The notes under the pieces: model-generated
Database searches by the model: none
Told to the model about the DNA's origin: nothing
The model's input: the letters and a program-made list of their open reading frames with translations, nothing else
Part shown: piece after piece, positions 25,301 through 37,300 of the stretch
Layout: every line of letters starts with the position of its first letter
Position numbering within the stretch: position 1 is the stretch's first letter
Position numbers and translations under genes: made by a program
DNA from: Kryptolebias marmoratus
Lineage: Eukaryota > Chordata > Actinopteri > Cyprinodontiformes > Rivulidae
Reading direction: 5' to 3'
NCBI RefSeq assembly: GCF_001649575.2
Contig: NC_051436.1
Span: 10,672,664 to 10,736,663, forward strand
Length of the DNA stretch: 64,000 nucleotides

Positions 25301-28300
25301 GAACAAATTGAATCCAGTAATTTTAGGCCAACAGAAGGCTGATTAAAGGATGAGTCATGAAACGCTGTCCTAGCTGAAAAAAAGGGTATATTTCAGATCG
25401 CTGTGGATGAACAGGAGTAAAAGTCTTAAACTATAGATTTCCTGGACAATTTTTGATTTTTGTATCATTCGATTCCACGTTTGGACATTTATTGGTTATT
25501 TGAGTGGCTGTTTTGTCTGATAAAAGGAAACATTGCAATGTTTCAAATTATACTCCCTCTGGATTAAGTGTTGAGTTATTTTAGTTTAGATTGGACACTT
25601 CCCTGGTCGTCTGTTGACATGTGTGTTTCCCCAGCCGGGTGGAGGAATTTCAGTCTCTCGGGGGTTCATGAGGAGGGCGGGTGGAGTGGGGACTGACGAG
25701 CTGAGTTTCCAGATGCTTTTTGTCCTGCTGTAGGAAACAGCTGAGCCTGAAGGCGAAGCCGTCGGTCTTCATTCCAGCCCTCGCCCCCGTCTGACGGCTG
25801 ATAACCCCGTGGTTATCAGCTGTCAGACGGGGGCGAGGAGTTTCCAAGTTTCCGTGTTTCCGCCTCCCCCACGTCAGAAGGAGCCGGTTGAGGTGGCGAT
25901 GCCTTCCAGGAGGGGAGAGGTTTCAGATTAGAGAGAGGAGCTGTGGGGAGTTAAATCCCAGGGAGGAAGAATTTATAATCGCACCAAATTCGCTGAGCAC
26001 CGAGCAGCTGAGTCCAGAATACGGAGCTGAGACGAGCCTCATAAAATCAGGGTTTCCCCCAGAAAAGAGGCTAAGCCTGGTGGTGGGTGGCGCCTGCTTA
26101 TCGCATCATAGAAATCATTAGCACACTTGTTTAATACTTAGTGGTCCACAAAAAAGGTGTTGAGGGAATTTCAAGGATTGCTGCTTTTAGTACAATAACA
26201 CCAAGAAGAAACAGTCTCATCTTTACTGACTTAAACAGAATAAACAAAGAAAAGAGTGGATCCATAAAAACGTTTTCATATACATTACATTGAAATTGGT
26301 TTTTGATTTATTTTGGGGGTTTTTTCTCTTAAAAAAATGTCTTTTGCTGTCTTGCACAGGTCATTCGGTCTCACTCACAGGTCTGTATGTAGAGCTTTTG
26401 TCAGCTTTGGCGCTTCATACTCCTCTGACTTCGGGGAAACAAAAGCTCGGTATCTGCACATGTAGCTCATTTACGAGATGTGCAGGAAGACGTATTCGAG
26501 CAATTCTTCTTCTTCTGTAAAGGTTTGTGTCTCTTGTGTGTTATTGCAGACCCCGACGGGAAGGAGGTGGAAGCTCAGGTGGCGGGAGGCGGCGTAGCTG
26601 AGGCGGAGCACAACGGAGAAGCGGCTGTGCCGTTTTGCTCCAACCAGAGCTGCGGCTGCCTGTGCCACGTCCAGCGGCCGGGCATGATGCTCATCTGGGT
26701 GCCCGTGGACGTGGAAGCAGCCGAGAAGAAGAAGAAGGGCGTACCCGAGAAAAAACAGACGCCGAAGGAGGCGAAGGGCCGCAAGAAGGACAAGGAGGTA
26801 GATGGGGGGGGGGACGGGGACAGCAAGGCCAAAGACGAGGCGGACGCCGCTCCCGTTAAGGAGAAACCGCTGACGAAACAGATAAAACCAGATTTCCAGG
26901 AGCATTTGGAAAGTTTGTTCGCATCGCAGCACAGGCCGGCGGAGCCAGGCACTCATGCCACCAGTAACCACTATCAGCCGTCTCTGGTTCCTCTGAAACC
27001 CGCGCCGTCGCCGGCAGCTGCGCCCGAGCCACCCCCGCAAGACGACGAAGAGGAAAATATCTACGAGGTCAATCTCCCCGGGGTTGAGCTGTTCCCGAAA
27101 AAAACACTCGCGGTCAGCGACGTGCTGAAGTTCTCCGAAAGCAACGACCTGAAGCCCCGCGGTCAGCCCGACGCGCCCGGCGCCGCATCAAACGCCGCGC
27201 CTGCTGCGGTGGAGCCCGGCCCGAGTCCCGGCGACGTCCCTCCCGCCCGCCCGCCCAAGACTCCCAAGGCGACGAGCACCCCGGCGCCGAGCAGACCCCC
27301 TCCGCCGCCGCCGCCAGCACCAGCAACGCTACCGAAGAAAGACCTCAGGAGGCCCAGCGACGGTTCTGTGAACTCCCTGAAAACAGGTTTGTGCTCGGCG
27401 AACTGATCTGTGTAAACAAAAGCAAAAACCATCACCTACTTCTCATTCGTTTTTTTTTTTTGAAAATAGGAGAGGAGAACGGAAAGAACGAGGAAAAAGA
27501 GGCCAAAGACCCGTGAGTCATCACTCTGTTTTATTTCTTGCAATCAACTGTTTAATGTTCTCACAAGCAGCATTTATAAAGACTCGATGTGACAAATTCC
27601 AACATCGACATCTTTAAAACAAATAAGTAAAGTTACTAATGCGGTCATACTTCTTAATCACACTTCCTGTTTCCTGTCTCCCTTCAGGAGGGTGTTTGCG
27701 TTAAGGACCCACCTCCACAACGGTAAATCAGACCACCGGACCTGTTGTTGTTCTTTCTTCTGTATTCCGACCTCAGTTAGCTGTGGAACAACTGGAGCAT
27801 CGAGAACTGATGCTAAAAGTCACATATGCTGTACAGTAAAGGAAAAGTTTAGATCCTTTGAAGTGAGGGGGGGTCTGTGGAAGGGTTATGAGCAGTTAAT
27901 ATCTTACCTGTTGTAGATTGCTCCTCCAGCCTGAGGTCATTCAAAAAGCTGAGTTTAATTCTGAGTAGTTTATACACCTTTACACTGCCGCCAACCTTGC
28001 CTTTCACAAATATTCTGTCAGAAATGAAGATATTTCTGCAGGAAGTGCAAAGGAAGTGCTACAGCCACCTGCTGCCACCGCGTTGTGCTCCCTAGAGTTC
28101 CCTGTAATGTGAAGAGGTGGCTTTTGTATTCAATTTTTTTAAGTTCCGGCTGCTCCCTTCTGCAAACTCGCACGAAAGATCTGGTGATTGTTTTTACTCC
28201 GGGCGCCGTTCCCAACTCTACCTGGGCTCGGACCCTCGGGCAGATCAGAGTCACCGAGCCAAAATTAGCAACAATGTGAACGTTCACAAAAACGGCGTTT

Positions 28301-31300
28301 GAAAGAAACGCCAGAAATCTAAAACAATCAACTTGTTTAAAGACGGCAGCACAATTTAACTTTAGTCCCAACCTCGTCTGGACGGTGACCTCATCGATCT
28401 GATCAGAACTGTGAGGTCATTCGAAACGCTATCTGTGACAGGTAAGACGTTAACTGTTCTTTTTCACAAAGCCTCACTTCAAAAGATCGGAACTATATAA
28501 CTTTAAGCGACCTGACACAAACAAGTTTCAGATTTCCTGCTGGGTGACATTTATTGCATTTTATAACATTTTTTTTAAATATTGCTGTTTTATTCTGCTC
28601 AGTTATGTAAGAAACATAATTGTTGTGAAGTGTGTTTCTTGTGTTGTTCAACTAAAACATCTACGGATGAAAACATCACTTTAGTCTTTTTTCATGTTCT
28701 GTTAAAACAGCAGCTTAGAGCAGCTAAAGTACGTTTGAAAAGCCCAAAAAATGTTCATTGTGAGTTTAAGTTTAAGTTCTCTGTGAATGTCACACCTCCT
28801 AAGAGTTGATGCCCCCCCCCCCTAAAATCTAGATAAACATAAAATCCTGCCTGTGATGTTTACCTAAGAGTGATTTAAAGTCAAGTTTTATTTTGACTTT
28901 TTGGCCTTTTTGACCCCCAGAGCCTCTGTATCAGATGTACCGCAAGACCGTGATCACAAAGGAGATCCGTCGGCAGACTGTGAACCGCAACATCAGTAAA
29001 ACCAGCGCCGACTTCCCCACGGAGTGGACGGCCCGCAGGAAGGGCTCCGACGCGTCGGCTTTCAGCGACGACGGCAACAGCAGCACTCTGTGGCAGCAGC
29101 TCCCCGAAGTCCGGGACAGCGGCGTGCTGGAGCGGCTCTCCGCCGAAGAGCTGAAGTACCAGGAGGTGAGGAGGGAGAGCTGTTCCGGAAAGATCAAGAT
29201 ATAATGCCGTGCTCTCATCGAGTCTGTTCTGCCTGACCACATATTTCAGAATCTCAAAGTCCCCGTTTCGGATTTCTGAATTGTTTTTCTTTCCTCGACC
29301 CTGATCACCTTCTGCCCTGCAGAGCATGTTCGAGGTTCTGACCTCGGAGGCCTCTTACCTGCGATCCCTCCGCATCCTGACCGAACACTTCCTGGAGAAC
29401 CGGGAGCTGAACGAGACGTTGGTCATCAGAGACAGGAAGACCCTCTTCTCCAACATCCTGAGGATTCGCGAGGTCAGCGAGAGGTGAGAAGCTGCGCCGG
29501 GTAGGATGAGGGGCGACAAAGGAAATGGGGAGTGATTGGTGACTTAAAAAAAACAAAAAATGCAGCTGGGATGATCGTCTCGTTGATGTGGAAGGGTTGA
29601 AGCCAGTGTCTCACTGATGAAGACTAGCTGGTTAATTTTCAGTTGCAGTCTGAATTCTGAGTGTTTGTGACCAGCGAGCTGTGCAGCTGTGTTTTACGCC
29701 GCCAGTTTTTTAGAATCATGGCTTTTTTCCATGGGCCCGGCTTGTAAAACTGAATCCTAGGCCATGCACATTATTTCATTACCTGCTCTGTTAGTCACCC
29801 TCATATTTATGAAGATGAGCAGATTTCATCCATCCATCTGTGGTCGGGTCGCAGAGGCAGCTGGTCTGAGCTCCTCAGCTTATCTCTGAGGCTGAGCCCG
29901 GCCGCCCCACAGAGGAAGCTCATTTCAGCAGCTTGTATTCAGGATCTCATTCTTTTGGTCTTGATCCAAACCTCCTGACCACAGGTGAGGGTTGGAACGT
30001 AGATGGAGCAGTAAATCGAGAGTATTGCCTTTCGACTCGACTCTTTCTTCACCTCGACCAATTGAAGCAACGTCCTCATTACTGCAGACGAGGCTCTGAT
30101 CCATCGATCCATCACTCCTGAACAAGACTTGAGCTCCTCCACCTGAGGCAGAGTCTCATTCCCGACCCGGAGGGAGAATTCCATCCGTTTCCTGATAATT
30201 AACTATCTAACTACCTCGGTGTAGTTAGACCTGAACATTCGGTGCTGTAGCTCTGGGTGTTATCTGAATAACTCCGGATCTCAAGACAGAAGAAGTTTTG
30301 AAAACACAGTTCTGTTCCAATCAGACACTTTGCTTCTAAAATATAAAATAGATTGTGCTTTAACTGCAAGCAAGCTCTGTAACGAGAGTCTGTGGCTCAC
30401 GTGTGTTTATGCACAGATTGCAGGAGATGGAGGAAAGTAAGCCATACGTAGCTCATTAGCGTGATGTGGGTGCTTTTTTTTTCTTTTGCAAGTGCAAACA
30501 TAGTCAAGTTACAAGGCGTGTTGTACAGTAGCGAAAAGAAATAAAAGGTGTCATAAAACAGAACTCCAACAGTGTAGAATTACAAGACTAAGCTTCTGCG
30601 AGTCACACACAGAAACCGTGAGCCCCTGAATTATTGAAACCTTTGCTGCTTGATGCTGCAGGTTCCTGAAAGACCTGGACGACCACATCTACAAGGACGT
30701 AGTCTTCTCGGACATCTGCGGCATAATCCACTACCACTCGCAGCACAACTTTCCCGCCTACATCGACTACGTCCGCAACCAGATCTACCAAGAGAAGACC
30801 TTCTCCGAGCTCAAGTAAGAACCTGCCGCTCGAGAGTCTCCGAGCCCGGCCGCACTCGGGAACTGCGAGGAATGCGGGCTGGGCTGCTCACTTACAGGAA
30901 CGTTACGAATTATATACCCGCCGCCTCATCTGCCTCTCTGCGTCTCCACAGGAAGAACAACGTGCAGTTCGCCACGGTGATCAAACACCTCCAAGAGTCG
31001 CCTCAGTGCCAGCGGCTGCCCTTCGTCTCCTTCCTGCTGCTTCCCTTCCAGCGAATAACCCGCATCAAAATGCTCATCGAGGTGAGCGGCGTCGCGTGGA
31101 CACCGGTGGAGCCGTAGCGTAGAAGTTGTGCGGATTCACGCTTCAGGTTTCAGTAAAAGATGCGAGTCGGAGCCAGAAAATGCCCTCAACTAACCACTGT
31201 TTCTTTAAAAGACACAGACCTTTTGAGTCCTCTTTGTGGTGGGGTGGAAAAAAAGGTTTGTTGTCCTTAAATGTTTGCAAAACAGAGAGAGCAGCCTCCC

Positions 31301-34300
31301 AGTTTCCCATCTCCGCGCTGAATAATAGAAACCTGAAAAACGCGTTTCTCCAGCTCCGAGTTGCTTAATGTGGGACAACATCCTCAGAAGTTAGGGTGGT
31401 TGAATAATTTATAAGAAGCTTGTTTGAACGTGTCGTTGGCACCGTTTCGAAGCCTTACTCGAAGAAAAACTTAAAGTACTTTTTTAAGAACTCATGTGAT
31501 CCGTTAGCGCTTGGAGCATGCAGTTGGGATGACTCTCAGCTACTACCGCATCAAATATCTGTGAGACATCTGACTCAAGTCGAGTCAGATTTATTTATAC
31601 AGCGCTTTTCAGCAACAAGGCAATATAACAGTTTACACAAAAATACAGTCATAAAACACAACAATATCTAAAATATGAGTTAAGATAGGAAAAGTCCAGA
31701 CTAAAATTAGTTTAAACAAGTAAAGCCAGGATAAAGTTGACTCAGTCTTACTAAAGTAAACTGAGGAAAAACCAAACTAAGATTGAATTACCGTATTTTC
31801 CGCACTACAAGGCTCACTGTCAATGAATGGTCCATTTTCAAACTTTTGTATATTATAACTTATATAAAGCGCACCGGACTATAAGGTGCATTAAGCGAAA
31901 CAAAACAGCCTCCTGTCTTTTCAGAGAATACTGCAGCGACGTAAGCGTCAAGTATAAACGCCGACTCTGGTTAAACTACAAAGCTGCACCGCTCGCAGCA
32001 ATAAGGCTCAAAGTCATAAAACATCACGGCTTCTAACATATATAAGGTGCTCCGGATTATAAGGCGCTATGTCGTTTTTTGAGACAATCGAAGGCTTTTA
32101 AGTTCGCCTTATAGTCCGGATAATACGGTAGACTAACATAAACTAAACTACAATTTAAGGACCTCAGCAGAACAGACCAAGATAAACTATACCTTTTGCT
32201 AAAGCTAATTCAACTAAAGTCTCAGCTAATTCAACTATGCCAACTAAAATTATCAGTAAAAAATAATAATAATTAAGGGAGGGAGCAACATATACAGAGA
32301 TATGAAAGATTGAGGAGAGGAAGACTGTGCCAAATAGGCCTCCTCTGCCAAAGTTCTGAACATGAAGGAAAGTTTTATCAGCCGGCCTCGGGCTGTACTA
32401 ATTACTGTAGTAGTCGCCATTTTTGTCTTTGCTAGAGTCGACCAGCTGTGGCGAACATCTTGAATCAGGTTGACTCCAACATTGAACCAGCTGTAAACGT
32501 ACGTCCAGCGACGACTTTGAGGGTTTCTGTAAAATCAAGACGAACACACACATGGGTACAGGCAATGTTTATTAACAAAACACTGAGCACGGGGAATTGT
32601 GAGCCTCTCAGATGGTTTTATTGGTTTGAAGCGACGCTGCTTTTCGTTTGGGGAAGTCAGAACTCTGATCTGGGAATGACGATCCGTCGACACGTCGACA
32701 GCCGTCCGTCCGGCTGCAAGTCTGAAAATGCTCCAAAACTGTGACTGAAAAGAGCCAAAAGCAGGAAATGGTAGATTTTGGTCAACCTTATTGATTTAAC
32801 GCCGGCACAAAGGAGACTCCACGGTGTTTGGCTGCGAGGAATGTCCTCGTTCCTGAATCGTCTTTCAGGCTCAAAACTGCTCGCTTTCGTCACGTCACAC
32901 AGGCAAACACGCACCTCGTGACCCTTGTGTGTGTGTGTGTGTGCAGAAATAAAAAAGAAAGCTGTTTGTTGTTTCAGAACATCCTGAAGAGAACAAAGCA
33001 GGGGACGAAAGAGGAGCAGGAGGCCAGCAAGGCTCTGGATTCAGTGTCCAAGGTAAACGCCCCTTCACCCCGCGTACAGATCCGTAAAAATGTCAACCTG
33101 AAACGTTTTACGCCACTTTGGAAATTTGATGTCAGCTATTGTTAGACAGACGGATTTCCTGCTGAATGATTCCTGTTGTGGCGATGAGTCACAGAGTTCA
33201 GCGAGGGCCGATTGAGTCAGAGGGTTTGTTTTTTTTTAAAAGAATTTAAGCACCAAAGGAATAAAACCTGATCCTCCTATCGCGGCTGGTACAGAGTAAG
33301 ATTAAAGAGGACCGTCTGTGGATTTCTAGGAGTAAAGAGACGTGTTGAGGAACGCTGTCAGTAATCTGATGACTCGTCATCCAACACAGATTATCGACAA
33401 GTGTAACACGGAGGTGGGGAAGATGAGACAGGTGGAGGAGCTGGTTCACCTCTTTCACACGCTGGACTTTGATGGTAAAGTCAAGGTGAGTTCAAACCAA
33501 AATATGGCATGAGCCGGCGTGAGGTTCTGACGGGATGATCAACTTGGGCAAAAATGCAACAATTTCACAGCATTAAAACAGACATTTAAAAGTCTCTCCA
33601 ATGATCTGCCGTATCTTCTGCACTATAGGGCGCACTGGATTATAAGGCTCACCGTCAAGGAATGGTCCATTTTCGATCTTTTGTCATATATAAAGTGCAA
33701 AATGGACGATTTCGCTGCTCAAGCGGAGCTGGTTCGCCTGTATCAGCATTTATATGATCCCTCTGTGAGAGATCACAGAGACAATCAAACTGTTCAAAAC
33801 TCACGGAAGTATAAACGCCTCCAGAGCGCTGTGCACGACTCTAACTGAGCCTTAATGCTGCGAGCGGTGCAGCTTCGTAGTTTAACCAAAGTCGGACTAA
33901 AACATCACGACTTCTTACATATATAAGGCGCTCCGGATTATAAGGAGCAGTCGTTTTTTGAGAAAATTTAAGGCTTTTAAGTGCTCCTTATAGTCCGGAA
34001 AATACGTTAACAAAGGCAACAATACCAAACACCTCTGCTGGATTAATATTCCACTTTCATTCATTATCTTTGCTCCTCTCTAAGAAAGGCAGGCTGTTTT
34101 ACAAACAGACCTGTGTGTGTGTGTTTTTAAAACATTTAATGAACTAGATAGATTTTACGGAAACCCTCAGGAAGTACTCGAACCTTTCCAGGAAGAGCCA
34201 CAGGGACGAACTGCAGCGTTTTTAAAAGGCGGGAGTCGTCCCTGCGAGGCTCATTGATGCACGGCCGGCTCACTTTAGCTCATTTTCCGTCCTCGGCAGG

Positions 34301-37300
34301 CCATCCCAATCATCTCGGAGACTCGGTACCTGGAGAAGAAGGGCGAGCTTCAGGAGATGTCCAGAGGGAAGACCATTGTCAGCACGAGGATAAAGTTCAG
34401 CCCTGTGAACCTCTTCCTGTTCAACGACCTGCTCATCATCACTGCCAAGAAAAGGTAAGGAGGAATCTGTTCTCCTATTCAGTTTTAGTTATTTATTTTT
34501 GAAGCAACGTCGTTTAGCGCCTTAAAGCGGCAGCAACACAGAGTGTCACGAGGCGAAGATAAAGGACTCAAACGCAGGTCAGCAGTGTCAAATCAACCAA
34601 AGATCAGTGATCACAAACACGGAGGACCAGGAAACCAGGAGCATGTGTGCGTGGGGGAGGAGTGATTATTAAGAGATTACAGCCGAGCTGATCAGTAAAT
34701 GAGGGACAGGTGAGTGACGAGGAGCAGGAAGCGGGACACGAAGGTAAATGACCCAGAAAAGACACGAATAAAAGAACGTGTTTATGTCACCAAACACAAG
34801 ACGAAACTCAGACTATAAAACAAACAAAAAAAACCAGGATCGAGACGACTAATTACTTAAAAATTAGCATTGTGTAAACTAAACCATCAAGAAAAAGAGT
34901 AACTCTGGCTGATTTTTGATTTTATAACTGTTTTTATTCATAGCGTAATCGACATTGTCTTTAATTGTCCGAAAAAAAAGATCCTCTCGTTATGTGACTA
35001 CGTCTTTGAAGAACAATAGATGGTTTATCATTTATAACCGCTCATTCATGTCTTGTGAAGCGAGAAGAGTTTACGCTCAACGTGTGGAATAATCAGCGAG
35101 GTGAAGCATGATAGTAACGTTTAGCGGCACGTCGGGAATGTTCGGGGAGCTAACCTGTTTGTGTCGGGTCAACTCGTCGGGCTGGAAAGGTTCTCCCGGC
35201 TGTCCTGACGTCTCATCGCAGGTGAAGAATGCTGCAGCGACTTTTAATTCATCCACATGGCCGCCGCTGGCTGAGTAGGATTTCAGCGCTGCGACGCGTC
35301 TCCTGTACGCACCTGTTTTCATATTTATTGTCAAAAGTAACGACAATAAACTGTGGCTTTATCAAAACAAATACGCGTATGATCGGGACTAAAAAATGAT
35401 GTTTAAATTAACGATCTAGAATGACGATTACGGCTTAAAAATGACGATAAACAGAAAGGTTTGCAAAAAAAAACAACAAAACCTCACCCAACTACTTCCT
35501 GGGTCCGCCCGTATCTGATAAATAAGATGCGACCACGCCCCTAAGCGATCACCTGGGGTGCAGAAAAACCTGAACACCTGGGCCACCGTAACAAATAAAC
35601 AAAATAAAACATTCATTTTGGCTCTTAGAAATGTTGCCGCCAACTAAAGCGGGATTCTTTGAATTCCTGTCCTCGCTCTGGTGATGACTCCGGGACTTCC
35701 TTTAATGTAACAGGAAGTGACACTGAAAAAAAATATTTGGGTGAAGAGAAGAGGGAGTACTCGGTGCAGTATATGTCGTTTTCTTTTAAAGGCGAGTTTG
35801 AGGCGTTTTGTGTTTCCAGTGACGCGTCCTCCTGTCTTTTTATTCCTGCCGTGCTGTTTTTTGATCGAGGCCTGCCTTCTCGTCCTGAACAGCGGGGAGC
35901 GTTTCATGGTGGTGGACTACGCTCACCGCTCTCTGGTGCAGGTGCAGCCGATAGACGAGGTCAGCAGCATCACCTGTGAGAACTGCTTCAACTTGGTCAT
36001 GCTGGAGAACTGCCAGGGACGCGAGATTGAGCGGCTCCTCAAAGCGCCTTCCCAGTGAGTACCTGTTCATGATTGTGTTCAGACTCTGATCACCTGAACC
36101 CAAATCCACCAAAACACACCTGGTTCATCAAAGCTTATCAAGCAGAAAACTCTAAAGGCTCACCACAGTCTTTTCTTCACATGAAAAATAAAGTGGCGAC
36201 GCTCTCGGCTTGTTCCTCTAGAACAGGGGTCTCCAACCCTGGTCCTGGAGGGCCACTATTCTGCATGTTTTACTTGTTTCTCTGCTCCAACACACCTGAT
36301 CTGAATCAATGGGTGATTAACAGGCTTCTGCAGAACATGAAGAGGTGATTTAACCACTGAATCAGGTGTGTTGGAGCAGGGAAACAAGGAAAACATGCAG
36401 GATGGTGGCCCTCGAGGACCAGGATTGGAGACCCCTGCTCTAGAAGAACAGTCTTATTGAGGAATCATAGGAAACGGTGGAGCAGGTGATGTCGGCCCGG
36501 AGAGGGGAGGTTTAGACACTTGATCTAAGGTTGTCCCATATGGGGCCGTCCACACAGGAACATTTTGTCAGTTCGCAAAAGCTTCTGGTTTCAGTCTTGA
36601 AAATTAAAAAAAAAAAAAAAAAAAAAAACAAGGTTCAGAACAGAAACGGTCATGAACCCACCGTGGTGTTTGTGTCCAAACAGCCAAAACGCAACTTTTT
36701 TTGAAACTGGTGATGTTATAGCCCCGCCTCTAACCTTACCTACGACCCGAGGGCGCCCCTCTTCTTATAGGCCCGGTCCCAACACTCGCACTTCCACCCT
36801 CGTGTCCTTCAAATGCGCGTTCACGCTGAAGGGTTCGAGCGCGTAGTGTGTCCCAGTTCTCCGGAGTGCTCTTTAGCCCCGCCCCCTTTGTGTACTACAT
36901 CCGCCCTCTGGCTAAGCCCACATCCAAGCGGACTTCGGTGAAGTATTTACCCACAATTCATCGCTGCATGTGACATTTTGAAGTTTTTCTTTCTCTTTCT
37001 TGACAATGAAAGGGTTTTGAATTAAACGGAAATATGGCAGTGGTGACAGAGCAAGCTGCATCGGTCTCAAAAAAAGCAGTTTTTAAATGTAAAGTATTGA
37101 CACAATTCGTGTTTCACTCTGCTGTATGTGTGTGAAAACTATCAAACTTTGCTCCGTATTCAACAAGTCAGAACAAAAGACGTCTGAACAGCCAAATATC
37201 TTCTGCAATCACTTTAGAAAGCAAAAGTACCTGAACTATACTTTTAAAATCGTACTGGCACCTTCTTAACATACCGAAACAGGGACCAGTCCGCCCTGTT

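Larger units (their letters stand above)
22737..26549. other. RhoGEF intron 2
   Basis: The intron holds the LINE/SINE relic at 22830, a TG microsatellite at 24603-24630, an A15 run near 24683, and the hairpin at 25780-25837. The rest is unremarkable intronic DNA. Confidence 0.5.

Noticed and set aside
26471..27040. 189-codon antisense frame over RhoGEF exon 3
   Set aside because: A shadow of a GC-rich coding exon; no family likeness and no splice signals.
35428..35907. Overlapping open frames on both strands in a RhoGEF intron
   Set aside because: No exon phase match and no family motif; the real exon starts at 35893.
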